In this document: positions 23,846 through 36,172 of the stretch, one piece after another
Position numbering within the stretch: the stretch's first letter is position 1
How the letters are laid out: each line of letters begins with the position of its first letter
NCBI GenBank assembly: GCA_903813345.2
Contig: CAIIXF020000001.1
Span: 2,976,001-3,040,000 of the forward strand
From: Owenia fusiformis
Lineage: Eukaryota; Annelida; Polychaeta; Sabellida; Oweniidae
Direction: 5' to 3'
Length of the DNA stretch: 64,000 nucleotides
The notes under the pieces: generated by a model
What the model was told of the DNA's origin: nothing
What the model saw: the letters and a program-made list of their open reading frames with translations, nothing else
The model's database searches: none
Translations under genes and position numbers: made by a program

Positions 23846-26135
23846 GCCATACATACTAGTGCTACATATGATTATAAATTGAAACACGATTCATATCTTA
23901 AAATTAAAAAGCTTTCGCTCGGGAATTTTTCTATTTGGGAAAATGACAATTGGAATGCTATCTCTCCTAATCCTGAACAGATACATTTATACTTGTAGGC
24001 AGTGAATCATGTCTCAAAAATAGATGAAAATGCAGAAAACATTTCAATCGACTGTGTTTGATATTATTTATATCAGAATATTTTATGATCGAGAAGAATA
24101 CCCACCTGCCAAATTGTGCAGTCAATACTGATAAAAAGTAGTGATACACAGTAGTTTACCTATGGGATAAACAGCTTCATCATGGCATTTCCTGTTCTAC
24201 CCCACCCCCCATCCTTAAGTGCAAGATGCTCAATATTTAACAAAATTAATAAACAACATTTATAGTTATAGTTTATTTTTTCGCGAATGCAACTTCGGCT
24301 GTTGGCTTCCGGATTAACCAATTATCCTGTGAGCAATGTACATTTAATTATGAATATTACTTACCAAAAATTGAAGCGGACCCTACGTGTATAAAAATGA
24401 ATGAATTTTAAAAAAGTTTTGGGCGAAAACTCGTTTTTGGGCCTGCTTTTGTCATATTGACACTCTTGGGACCTCAGGCTAAAAAACAGTTTTTATAAGC
24501 TCACACGATGTTATATTTATTGATGCCCCCAAGGATCACGGGTAATATTTTTGAGAAGTCTTTAAATACTATTAAAAAATGTAAACCCCTAGGGACATCC
24601 TTAATATTTGAGCTGAGTATGTACAACGTAGGTATAGATCATGTTAGTATGACCAACAATTCCTTGTCCAAGCAAAATATTCAATAAAATTTGGAAACAT
24701 CTATCCTTTTAACAAATAATGTACATCTTAAATGTCAACTTCTTTGCTACACAAAATTGTTTTATTCTTAGATAATGTTATTTGAAAATTATATTATTCA
24801 AAAATGTGTTGTTCTTATATATTATTGATCATTACCTATTTAAAAATATATTATTTTTGTCTTATCAATTGTCTTGTCGAGTGTGAACTGTTGTATCGCT
24901 GCATTGTCTAATCCACGTGCTGGAATCATCTTTAATATTACATCAACGTGATTGGTTTACCGACTGCCAGTTATATCCGACCCGCTATCACAATTTTGAT
25001 TAACTTTATATAAATCTAGACGATATGTAAAATAAAGTATAATTAATCTGTAAGTTGTACAGATGCGCTAAGCGTTGATTACAGACCGCTCCGAACGACA
25101 GGAAATAATACCAACCCATATTCTTGTTCTTTAAGTCTAGTTTGGCGAGGATCTAAAAGCAAAGGTGAGCATTCATTTTATTTTGTTTTTACATTCATGA
25201 TATATTTATATATATGATCACTTATTTCTTTGGAATGAGAAATCTCTATCCAGAACAGAAATGTTTGTTTTGATAGAACATTAATATAATTATTTAAACT
25301 ATTAATTCAGTAACTTGACTAGGCTCTGTATAAAAATTGATTGATTAATTAGTTAGTAACCCGCTTTTCTCAAATATGTTCAATCAAGAAAATAGTATTT
25401 TACAATACGCCATTTTTGGTTGCGTTTAACAAGATTCTGGAACTTGCGACTGAAAGTTGTAAAAGATAATTTGACAATAATATAATTAATGTTAAACGTT
25501 GCCCAGACTGATTTTACTGTTTAATTGCTGTTTAAAATTGGAAAATGTTCAGTATTTTGATTTCAGATTGTCTGACATATCAGTATTATTTAGTTTACTA
25601 AGACATAATACTTTTTTACTACAATTGGGACATGAATTCTTGAACGGGGAATTAAATGCTAAAATTAATACGTATAATGACTTTATCATTCTAAAATCGA
25701 TAAAAATTAACATCAATTGAAATATAAGAATAGATTGCTCCGTAGTTTCGTAAACTATGTATACGTTTAAAGACTTATTGGTATTTTCCATTAAGCTTAC
25801 AAGCATGTGCTAAATGTCTTAAAAACAATTGAATAAAATATAAAAAGAAATAAAAAGTGAAGTTTTGTTCATAGATCGTCTGTTGAGAATGCACAAAATA
25901 GTTCCCCGAATGTGAGAGCATGTAACTGCTCATGTGTTTATTATATAAAGATATTTTCGTAATAAGTAAATTATGAACGTTTCATTATCTTCCGGAAATA
26001 ATACCCAGTCTTGTCATTTCCAAAATTAGAAGTTTAATATATAGCCGATGAGTCACTTTAAAGTGGAATCTATTTTAAATTAAAGACTGGATGCGAATCG
26101 AAATAACCTTGATTTACAATATTTAAAGCTCAAAA
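23846..26135. other. Gene-free AT-rich stretch
   Basis: No family motif in any open frame. A TATATAAAT box near 25010 and a possible donor (gcaaag/gtgagc, near 25165) could mark a non-coding first exon, but no partner exon is seen. Confidence 0.35.
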
Positions 26136-26440
26136 TTCATTCAAAGTGATATCATATTTGAAACCTTCATGTAAAAATACATCTAGAAATGTGGTTTATC
26201 AAGTGTTTATTAAAGTATTTATATAATTATCAATTTTGCAAATTTAATTTTCGTTGAAAATGTTTCTTCTAGGTCGGGGAGATTCTTCATTGATCCCATG
26301 TTGTTATATAACAAAAAGTGAAATATCTTTTGTTGTATTGGACAGATGATATTTTCTTTTAACTGGGCACATTTTACTTTGTAGTTATGTATAACTACCA
26401 GATACATAAGTGTAATATGAAAATTGAACCACTAATTAAA
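26136..26440. repeat. Dispersed repeat, copy A (partner at 57375-57640)
   Basis: Shares tcaaagtgat, catatttgaaa, acatctagaaatatggttt-like and gaaccacta words, in order, with the copy in the carbonic-anhydrase intron at 57.4-57.6 kb, same orientation. Confidence 0.65.
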
Positions 26441-26600
26441 ACTGATAAATATCTAAGTTATCATTATCTGATATTTAAAGGAATTTGTTTCATGAAAAGA
26501 AAATGAACAATCATATTTATCAACAATTTGAAATCTCTCTTCGTAATAAGAACGACTGAACAGTAAAAATACGCTAAATCTGAAGTTGTATTTTTAGTAT

Positions 26601-26761
26601 ACAAATAGTGACTGCCATTGAGGGAAATAGTACAAAATATTTTTCCCAAAGGAACGAATATCCTGTCCACTGATCACATGTTCCCGAGACTGCAGGCCGA
26701 GGGAACAGGGAACAGGGAAATTATTACACTATTTCCCGAAAATGTGGCAGTCACTATTTGT
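26601..26761. repeat. Hairpin MITE, about 160 bp
   Basis: The ends are acaaatagtgactgcca and the complement tggcagtcactatttgt. The second stem is gggaaatagt/actatttccc. The loop is rich in 'gggaacag' words. Confidence 0.8.
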
Positions 26762-28738
26762 TGTTGCCTTTTTGCTCCTATAATCTCACCTATATAAAAG
26801 AATATAAAATGTATTAATGACTGGTCACATGATCTAACTGGTGATTAGTACATTTCATCGTCCCTGATATCAGGGATTTAGAACTTTCCTGGGAATTAGT
26901 TCATCTATTTCATATCACGTGACCATGAATAAGCCAATGAGCATCTAGAATACATATGAGATATATAATTATAACAACTGTTACACTATATAAAATCAGG
27001 AATTGCTCTCAAATAAGCTAGTTCATTCCTCTGATTTGTCACTTCATAAATATGAAGAGTATAAGAAACGACGAATGCATCTGTAATATATACTAAAACG
27101 AGTCCCCATAGTACGCTGGTAAATTAATTACTTCATATCATCTATTATTTCTGTTATTCATTCAATAGGCATGGTTTTGGTGATATTTTATGGCTTTTCC
27201 AAGGTAGTTAAAGGAGGATTTTTTCATCATTTTACCGTAATGAAAATCCGATCACAGCAAAATTTATTACGGCATGTGACTGTGGCAAAACAATGATATT
27301 TCAAAAAATATAAATTACTGTTTTCACAAACCAGAAAATTTGATTAAAAATGTCAACAATCGCTTGAATATGCCTTGATGGTTAAAGCAGCACGTCGATG
27401 TCATTTAATTCTATTAAACCGAATCAAATGAGCGCTGAGTGATCGTTAATTATGAGTATCTGTTCTGTAAAACACCTGATGTTAGTGTTAATTAAACTAA
27501 AATATTTATTATGACAGCATCGAACCTTGTAGCTACTGCGAAATCCTATGCCGAATTAATAGATTAACAAAACCGGCATTGTATTATATTAATTGATCGA
27601 GTGATTTTAAGCTTTCCATCAAAGAGTTTTTATTAGGCCAATTACTAGTAGAATTCCGCAATTTAATTCATGATTAATGATAATAAATATTCTCTTGATT
27701 GTTAATGCACGAATACTGATTATAACAACATTATCATGGGTTAGTCAGTAGAAAAACGTTTTCATCTATTCTTGAATTTATTTTGAAATTTTGCCGCATC
27801 TCCAAACAGTATATTCCTTAAATTATACGTCATATCACTGGAACGTTGCAATTGTGTTTATCAGATCATGCGCGTAAATCAAACGGTAACAATATACGTA
27901 ATTGTGAATGGATAGAACGTAATTATCTCAAACAACACTTGTAAACCGCACTGCCAAGCCTGTTGTAGAATGGGAATATACTTTGGCATAGGGTGTCTTT
28001 ATTAAGTTACAAATTAAAATTAATAAGTATGATCAGACGCTAGGTAATAACGTTTATTAGAGATTCATTTACAATATTTTCTTCGCCACAAGCTCGTTTA
28101 GAAACAAGAGTAATCATTTCCTTCCTTTTCGAATTAATGGCGAATGCTCTGTGAAAATATTACAGAAAACACGTCATCTACTATTGTTTTTGCAAAGATA
28201 AACTGAGACGCAACCCTAAAAATTTAACACACGACCAGTATGTAACTGGTATGCTAAAGGTATTACCTTAATACGATAGACCTAAAAATGAATAGTAAAC
28301 ACAAAACTGAAAATCTAAAATAATTAATACTCTAAAAAGGATTAATAGATTTATTTTTTGATTTTACATTTCATTTGTAACAGAACCTACCGTGCGTGCA
28401 GAGTCTAGTTAAACTACAAGAAGACGAATCTCTCTTTTAAGAAGTGAAGTCAAACGAATGCAAATGGTGAACAGAACCTCTCGATAATGATATAATAATA
28501 TATAATATCAATAACATACAGTGTATATTTATACATATCATTCTGTATATGATAGTCTTGACCCCTGATTTTTACGACCAACCAATTTCAATTTCTTTTT
28601 TGATATTTTGAACTGAACAATTGGATATTTTATACTTGACCGAGCTTTTCCTTGATGGTAAATGGGAAACTAAACATTTGTAGTTGTTTTAATTTATCGT
28701 ACTACCACAAAGGAACAAATGAATAAGTTATTAAATAC
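26762..28738. other. Gene-free region upstream of the homeobox gene
   Basis: AT-rich and largely repeat-poor. Many TAAT/ATTA words occur, as expected both from base composition and from homeodomain-bound enhancers; the two cannot be separated by eye. A single unit related to the 53-bp repeat is at about 26915-26975. Confidence 0.35.
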
Positions 28739-28745
28739 TATAAAA
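28739..28745 (+). promoter_or_regulatory. Candidate TATA box of the homeobox gene
   Basis: TATAAAA lies 42 bases before the predicted start codon. This would imply a leader of roughly 15 bases, unusually short, so the real promoter may be elsewhere. Confidence 0.25.
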
Positions 28746-28786
28746 CATGCAACAGTTAGCACTGAACAATCTACTGCATTTTAGCA

Positions 28787-31700
28787 ATGACTTCTTTGCC
28801 GACTGTCGTATCTCCATTGCAAGCAAGTGGAATTGGCCGCGAGTTACTCTTGGACGAGTACATGCTGGGGAGAAGACGACAGGTTAGAACCGTTTATATT
28901 TCTTGCTCAGATTTAATTTTATAAACCCCACTCAGGTAGAAACGCAATAGAATGAAAGTTGTATTTTATTTTTAAGAATGTCCAGCTATAACAAAGAGGA
29001 GCGCATTATTTTTCTATTGTTTTTTAAGAATGTATACTTGGCAAGCTATCCAAAACCAGTCTGGCACAAAAGATGATTGACTGTCATGTGCAGTGCACTA
29101 AGCTGAACTAATTATACCCTATTCACTCTTTCAATAGTTGAATAGTAAACACAAAAGGGATCAAACTTTAAACTGTTAACCCTGTTACATACAGTGCACT
29201 GAATCTGAACCATTAGACCCACTTCTCAATACGCTTACCTCATAGTCAATACAAAAGAAATAGATTTTTCATGATCATGGACCATTTACCTTTAATAAGA
29301 CTCAGTGCCCACTGTGTGGTTTAAGTTAGATAAACCATTCGTTTTGGGTCTTAGGAGTAAATAATGGCCTTGCGCCCCCCTCTGGCCATTATTTTACGTA
29401 ATACCCAAGACCCATCGTTTATACATAACATAAACTATCAGCAATCACAGGGCAATACTTTCAGAATTTACCACTATGTGCAAGAACAATTATATTGCCA
29501 ATCTATATCATAATCCATGGCTAGATAGCATCCTCATGTTTCATTTGGTATGCAAATTATGATTTTGTATCAAAAATTAAAAAGGTTATAGCATTTTGAA
29601 GAAAGTGGCGTTTTTTGGCCCACCCTGTATATATTTGATCCAAAAACAAAGCCGGAAGGATTCCGGAATCTCAAGATTTTTAGCCATCTAGTTTGAAAAT
29701 ACGTACAGTTTAGACGGTACGCTTTAGTCTGACTTCATTATTTGTCTATTTCTCTGATCAATCCTTTTATTTCAGAGACGAAATAGAACAACATTCACTC
29801 CGCATCAACTCGCATCCCTCGAGGAACTATTTTCTAGGACGCATTACCCTGATATATTCGTCCGCGAGGAACTTGCAAATGAAGTTAACTTAACAGAGGC
29901 AAGGGTTCAGGTACCAGTAATTTTAGTCTTACTACAATTCATTGGCGGTTGATAACTAATTGCATAGTGAATTGTAATATGTGAACAAACGTATCGAGTT
30001 CAGGATTTATATTTGATTAATATAAGTGTCTGTTTCGCTAAAACAAATTAAGTTACTTATTAAGTGATCATGTTTAGAAATCTAATAACATTTCTTTTAT
30101 TACAATTTGTAACAGCCATATGTATGCATATACAGGGTAGGCCAAACAAATGTTCCTGAAATGGGACAAATACTCTTTGGGGTTTCTAGATAGACTGGTT
30201 CAACATCAAGCCAGCAGCTTCAATGAAATAGTATTAACCTGAGTCTAAAAACAGTTTTTTTTATATGTGGGCTCACTCAAACACCCGACTGATCATCTAA
30301 TTAAATCACATTTACGATCTCAGAATCTTTCTCTGTACGGGCACATTTTCCCAAATCGCCTTTTTCTTGAATCAGTTTTTGTCCATCGTACTCTTCGTCT
30401 CACATGCTTTTAAAATTTCGTTTGGTCTGAAAATAATTTCAGAATATACTGAATAACCCATCCTATTTGTTTCTTTAACGGACTGAATAATATATCTGGT
30501 ACTGGTATTTTATATGTTGTATTGAAAATTATACTGACAGCTGTATAATTTGACCCATAGTGTCTGTCAACCTTTCTTATTCAGAAACCGCAAAAGACTC
30601 ATTTATACCATTTCAGGAACAATTGTAAAAGTAATTTTACATCCCCTGTAAATCATGTTACATTCAAATAAAAAATGTAGACGTTTTGGGGCCACCCCGT
30701 ACGACTGAAAGTGCCGGTGCGTTTGTTCTCGACAATCTTAGTAGATTAAAATATTGAGCACTCCCCGCGAGTTTATCATACCAGAAGAGTTGAAAATGCA
30801 GGCAGAATCTTTTTGCTGAACACATGTGCTAGCATCATATGCTATGAAAATCTGAGCGTTGTCGAACAAATAACACATGGGACGCCAGGATCATGTATAT
30901 TTATAATACCTCATCTTCACAGAAGAAGTGAGTAGCTCCCACAATTCTTTCATAGTCTATCGTATTCGGGGATTCCCCATTACGTCATCTCCCGCATCAT
31001 CTCCAATCAAATTGCAGGATGTGATCACGTGAACAATCATGAACACGTGCTTTTGAAATCATTGGAATGGCGTTAACATCAGTTCAACATCATCATTTCA
31101 AACCGACGGTAATACTATTGAAGTTACTCGATCCATACTTGTAGAAAATACTCATAAAACTACAGCGAACATTTGGAGATCCATTTCAATGGTAAATGGA
31201 ACCTGTTAATAAAATTTGTTATCGAACGTGCCAATACGAAAGGTCATTTTTGGGAAATCCCCCCCCTCTGTCTTCTACACTAACTAACATCTACACTATC
31301 AACCGGTTCGTTTACGTCACAATTATAGTGAGAAGTTTTTTTGACCATTTTGGTTCGTTTTAGTTACCGAAATGGACCCTTTTCCATAACGAAGTGGAGG
31401 TGGGATAATTCAGGGAGGGACTTAAAGAAAACAGAAGTTTCCTTTACAGAATAAAGACACAGATGTATTCATTTAGCATGTCATGTTATTTTATACCAAC
31501 TTATGTATTAATGGGTATCACTCTTGGAGGTTGATCCAATTTATTCATTATTTCCAATTTCAAATAAATCTAATTTTAAAGGTATGGTTCCAAAATAGAC
31601 GGGCAAAATGGCGTAAGGATGTCCGCCTGAGGTATAACCGTGACACATGGAGGTCTCGCCCCTTATCACTATCTCCAGTCTCAAATCCATGGGCATCAAC

Positions 31701-32414
31701 AGCCGCGCCCTCTATAGCTAGCAGCCAAGGCTTGGGTACAACAGCCTCTGCTGAGATGATGTATACAGAAACAATGAGAGTGGCCCAGTCTTGCTTCAGA
31801 GAAAGGTGCGCATTGTGACCGTTCATCAGTATTCATTTGTAATCCAAAGAACGTTTTTTAACTCTTTTTAAAACTTAAAACATATAAAACAAACAACTTA
31901 TCAAAATATATTGCATTAAAATTATTTCTTCAACTTAACATTCAATTCACAATTTTAAGTAGAATGCGCCAACACTACACTGGCAACCAGTAGCTTGGGT
32001 TATTTGGATATAAAACCGCATACGATTATACTACAAATGGAAGTCTCTAAAACAGGATTTTTCAATGTTATTGATATTCATTTCAGTTTTTCAGCAGCGG
32101 CTGCATTTCACCACCGTGCTACCCATCCTTGTCTGCCTCTGTGTACCTGTGCAATCGGCTTAGCAGCGAGGCCTGGTGTAGCATGCACCAGCCATTGTGC
32201 TGCACACTCGACACCCAGTGTACCAACCGCGGCAGATTTCCCGGCAAAGCCAGGCACTAAAAGACCACCATTGAGCATGCACCCATGGGTACCCTTACTT
32301 GGTCCCCGGAATAACGACAAAGTTAATTCATATGACGACGATGATGTTACGGAAGATGAAAGCCCAAATCTAACATCATCGGCGGCAACCAGAGACACTC
32401 CGAGTCCCAAATAG
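28787..32414 (+). CDS. PRD-class homeobox transcription factor (Prrx/Drgx-like), four exons
   Basis: Exons 28787-28882, 29776-29910, 31582-31805 and 32087-32414 (TAG) join with phases 0, 0 and 2, giving 260 residues. The homeodomain starts at the last residue of exon 1 (QRRNRTTFT...), continues through THYPD and LTEARVQ, and ends in [12 protein letters not shown]. It has Gln at position 50, with the intron between residues 46 and 47 that is typical of PRD-class genes. Closest by eye to DRGX and PRRX ([26 protein letters not shown]); ALX is a little further. No paired domain and no recognisable C-terminal OAR motif. The tail has a [12 protein letters not shown] cysteine patch that faintly recalls DRGX and ends in an acidic DDDDVTEDE stretch. 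AATAAA at 32570-32575 is a likely polyadenylation signal. Nuclear DNA-binding regulator by family. Confidence 0.87.
29330..29422. repeat. Hairpin in homeobox intron 1
   Basis: The outer stem is ataaaccattcgttttgggt with acccatcgtttat. The inner stem is aataatggcc/ggccattatt around a C-rich loop. MITE-like. Confidence 0.65.
30133..30699. mobile_element. Degenerate mariner-like non-autonomous element in homeobox intron 2
   Basis: The left end TA/cagggtaggccaaacaaa and the right end ttttggggccaccccg/TA are diverged inverted repeats of the CAGGGTGGCCC type. No transposase was found. A lone right end of the same type is at about 29615-29630 (tttggcccaccctgta). Confidence 0.55.
30925..31268. repeat. 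Dispersed repeat, inverted copy of 23106-23490
   Basis: Reverse complement of the copy upstream of the gene; lies in intron 2, just before exon 3. Begins gtgagtagctcccacaattc and ends in a run of c's before 'ctctg'. Confidence 0.8.
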
Positions 32415-32569
32415 AATATCTGATACTACCGAATGAGAAAATGTATTTGTTGTGCCATCTTTTAAAAATGGTCGTTTACAATTAATTATTTGAACGTTTT
32501 AATAACATGTATATATATGTGTGTGTGATGAACTATAGTATATATGTATATGTAAGATCAAACTTTATA

Positions 32570-32575
32570 AATAAA
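32570..32575 (+). terminator. Polyadenylation signal of the homeobox gene
   Basis: AATAAA about 155 bases after the stop codon, the first such signal downstream. Confidence 0.5.
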
Positions 32576-32889
32576 AATATATATATTATATAACATATCG
32601 GTGTTCTTCTGTGATCGAATAATAGAAGATCAATAATATAGAGGTTATTTACTGGGAGGGATTCAATATGGGATTTATTCCGACGGACATGTGATAAATG
32701 AGATGTGATATATATAACTGTCTTAATGAAATCATTAGTTCAAAATCCATATCTGATTTTTGTATGAAACAAAACCAGACTATATATTTAGCCTAAAAAT
32801 TATGACTTAACTTTATGACATTTTGAAATATAAACTTTTACTGTATAACATAATCACATCAACATAAAAAAAATCAACAATACATATAT

Positions 32890-33879
32890 CGGGTGTCTCA
32901 AAAAAATGTACCCAAAAGTAAATCAAGAGCACAGATAAAACAATCAATATTTTCACACATTTTTTGCATGGTCATGTAGCTAAAACATTAAAATTTTCTC
33001 CCCAATACACCATTTTTAATTCAGTCTTTTCTTTATGATGCTTTAACCCTTTACCTTTTACACCACATAATCGATGTAACCTCATATTTCGATGACAGCC
33101 TGTATCCTTACTGCTACATTGTTCATCACATTTGATAATAATTCAGGTGGAATATTTTGGATTTCTCTTTGAATGTTGCCCTTAAGTTGTTCTAGGTCTT
33201 TTTGCTTGGAATGAGCATTAAAACATTCCTGCAAATAGCCACAGAGAAAGATGTTTGAGGATGACAATGGCAGAACAAATGCAGATAATCAGGTCAATTA
33301 TCGGCAAATGATTCAGGAGTTACCTTTCAGAGTTAGGCAGGCTAAGCTGGAGACCAAATGATATCCAAATGAAAACACAGTGGTCTCAAATTTATACACA
33401 CAACAAAAGCTACACTAGAATCCCAACCAATGCAGTGTCTTGTACCTCTGACCTCCCTGTATAAGGGGGCTATAAGACATTGTGAGAGCCTCCCTATTCA
33501 CCATATTTGACGGCCCATACTTTTTTCTCTGAGGCTATTTGAAGGACCATTTTTATGCTAAACCCAAGCTAAGAGACCTAGAACAACTTAAGACCAGCAT
33601 CCGAACAGAAATCAAAACATTCCACAAGAAATATCAAATGTGGTGAACAATGTAGTAGTAAGGATGCAGACTGTCATCGAAATATGAGGTTACATTGAAT
33701 ATGTGGGGTAAAAAGTAACGGGTTAAAGTATCAAAAAGGCAAAACTGAATTAAAAACTGTGTATAGGGGAAAAAACTTTCATCTTTTATCTACAAGACCA
33801 TGCAAAAAATGTCTGAAAATATTGATTGGTTTGTCTATGGTGTTGATATACTTTTGGGTACATTTTTTTGAGACACCCT
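32890..33879. mobile_element. Mariner/Tc-type foldback element, 1 kb
   Basis: The ends are gggtgtctcaaaaaaatgta and the exact complement, extending more than 100 bases inward with divergence. Each arm carries the same transposase C-terminus. The left arm, read on the minus strand at 33082-33267, has LEQLKGNIQREIQNIPPELL, a pattern typical of the last helices of IS630/Tc/mariner transposases. The right arm has a broken copy near 33570-33685 on the plus strand. The catalytic part is missing. Confidence 0.8.
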
Positions 33880-34113
33880 ATACATGTTCATCACAGGGCA
33901 TTATCTTATTGCTCTCATTGCCCAGATTTCTATGACGTTGACTGTCTGTGTAAGCACGATGATGAAATTACAATTCGCCCATAGTTCAAAATCTCTTCTC
34001 AATTTTTATTTGGAAAATATCGTTTCTCACATGAGAATATCATTATAGCACGCTACGTACAGTATATCGACCCAACTGAACGAAATAGGAAGCTTTATTC
34101 GGCAAAATTCCCG

Positions 34114-34845
34114 GGAGGTGAATACTATTTTCGTGAGGGGGATTGAGAGGTGAATACCATTTTTCTGAGAAGGATTGAGAGGTGAATACTATTTTCGTGA
34201 GGGGGATTGAGAGGTGAATACCATTTTTCTGAGAGGGATTGAGAGGTGAATACTATTTTCGTGAGGGGGATTGAGAGGTGAATACCATTTTTCTGAGAGG
34301 GATTGAGAGGTGAATACTATTTTCGTGAGGGGAATTGAGAGGTTAATACCATCTTCCTGAGGGGGATTGAGAGGTGAATACTATTTTCGTGAGGGGGATT
34401 GAGAGGTGAATACCATTTTAGTGAAGGGGATTGAGAGGTGAATACCATTTTTCTGAGAGGGATTGGGAGGTGAATACTATTTTCGTGAGGGGAATTGAGA
34501 GGTAAATACCATCTTCCTGAGGGGGATTGAAAGGTGAATACTATTTTCGTGAGGGGGATTGAGGGGTGAATACCATTTTAGTGAAGGGGATTGAAAGGTG
34601 AATACCATTTTTCTGAGAGGGATTGAGAGGTGAATACTATTTTCGTGAGGGGGATTGAGAGGTGAATACCATTTTCCTGAGGGGGATTGAGAGGTGAATA
34701 CTATTTTCGTGAGGGGGATTGAGAGGTGAATACTATTTTCGTGAGGGGGATTGAGAGGTAAATACCATTTTCCTGAGGGGGATTGAGAGGTGAATACTAT
34801 TTTCGTGAGGGGGATTGAGAGGTGAATACCATTTACGTGAGCGGG
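34114..34845. repeat. Minisatellite, 32-bp unit, about 23 copies
   Basis: The unit is gtgagggggattgagaggtg plus aatactattttc. Two variants (…actattttcgtg… and …accatttttctg…) largely alternate, forming a 64-bp higher-order unit. Perfectly tandem with no spacers. Confidence 0.95.
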
Positions 34846-35348
34846 ATATTGATTGGGTGGGACAATAATTTTTTTATATCAAAAATAGTCACCGGGAAGT
34901 AGTAATTTGGGATTAAACTTGCTTAATATATTCCTAGGGAATAGAGTATTGAATAAATATTCTCATTGATTTATTCCAATAGATACCTAGCAACAGTGGT
35001 TACCATGGCAATGGTTGCTAGGGGTCCGTCGAGCAGCTAAAAATGACAAGAAATCAAGAAACTTTTTACCATGTAACCATACCTATCTTGTATATGTGAC
35101 ATTTTATATGTCTTTGGCTGAAATAATCATGAATTCTAAAGTCGATGTTAACAAAATACAATTAAATCAAGGGAATACCAGTATTAGAAACCTACAGGGG
35201 CCTAAAGGAGGTGTATGGACGAGATAATGTGAAGCCTTCAACGATGTTGGTATCCTGCCTTTTGAAATAATGGAAGCCACACAGTTTTTGATGCTTCTGG
35301 TCGCAAACCTGAAATACTGCTCCCAGCAAAGGGGGTTGTACAACTCAT

Positions 35349-35421
35349 GGGCGCATGGCGCAATGGATAACGCGTCTGTCTACGGAACAGAAGATTCCAG
35401 GTTCGAGTCCTGGTGCGCTCG
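35349..35421 (+). tRNA. tRNA-Arg (anticodon ACG)
   Basis: 73 bases fold as a full cloverleaf. The acceptor stem is GGGCGCA/TGCGCTC with a G discriminator. The A box is TGGCGCAATGG. The anticodon stem is TCTGT/ACAGA with loop CTACGGA. The B box is GGTTCGAGTCC with T-stem CCAGG/CCTGG. The sequence is close to animal nuclear tRNA-Arg-ACG genes. No intron and no encoded CCA. T-rich sequence follows directly as a Pol III stop. Confidence 0.95.
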
Positions 35422-36172
35422 GTTTAGTTTAATCCATCATTTTTGGCCTCAGGTGCAAGAATATACAAATGCACATGAGCAGTGCAGGCCTCCTAGGCTT
35501 CCATCAACGCGAACATCAATTCTGACGTCGCGAACAACGTTCCTTGCACTCAAACCACGATTCTCACATCGTGAACGTAAAATCTTTTGTCGCGCACCAC
35601 TATTTCCTCGCTCCCGAACATATTTCTCAACTCACGCACAGAGATCCGTACTCGCGAACCACTTTGTGCGTCAGAACTGATGTCCGCCATGATGGAAGTC
35701 TAGGAGGCCTGAAGTGGAAAATGGCTGCTTTATCTGTTTATTGCGTCAGTAAAACCTAACAAATAAGTATTCAAGAGATAACAATGTCGTAATATATTGA
35801 AAAATATGGTCATAGTTTACAGGAATGTCATCTGTGAATAATAACGGGTTATACTCTGTCTATTTAGCAGCAAATAATAATGACCGCGACGATAGATCTG
35901 TTCGCTTCTTCAACCGAGCGGCCTTATGTTATGGGTTATGGATTAACTACGAGTACTGGGTTTTAGAAGAAATAATAGCCTTGGCCGAGGCTATCAGTTC
36001 TCGTAAACTAATATCCCACACTGACTTTTATAAAAGTTAAATGGCCCATGATAGATCCAATTTTAGGAAAATTTGATTTCTTTTGTAAACAGGTTGTTCC
36101 TTTACAACTAAAATGCCGAGTTAACTTGTATTCGCGAATTCAACTGTCGGTTGACGGATTAACCTACTACAG
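35422..36172. other. Region after the tRNA gene
   Basis: Contains several 'tcgcgaac' words between about 35525 and 35665, spaced about 20-35 bases apart, perhaps a decayed tandem repeat. No coding sequence was recognised; the open frames here lack motifs. Confidence 0.35.

Noticed and set aside
25000-25170. TATA-like box and donor suggesting a non-coding first exon
   Set aside because: No partner exon or product could be found; chance occurrence in AT-rich DNA is likely.
26762-28738. TAAT-rich region as a homeodomain-responsive enhancer
   Set aside because: The density is not distinguishable by eye from what AT-rich composition gives; comparative data would be needed.
31560-31826. Long frame antisense to homeobox exon 3
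   Set aside because: A shadow of the coding exon; so is the antisense frame at 32108-32410.
34114-34845. CRISPR-like array
   Set aside because: Units are contiguous with no unique spacers, in a eukaryotic genome; it is a minisatellite. The 1459-1725 repeat was rejected for the same reason.
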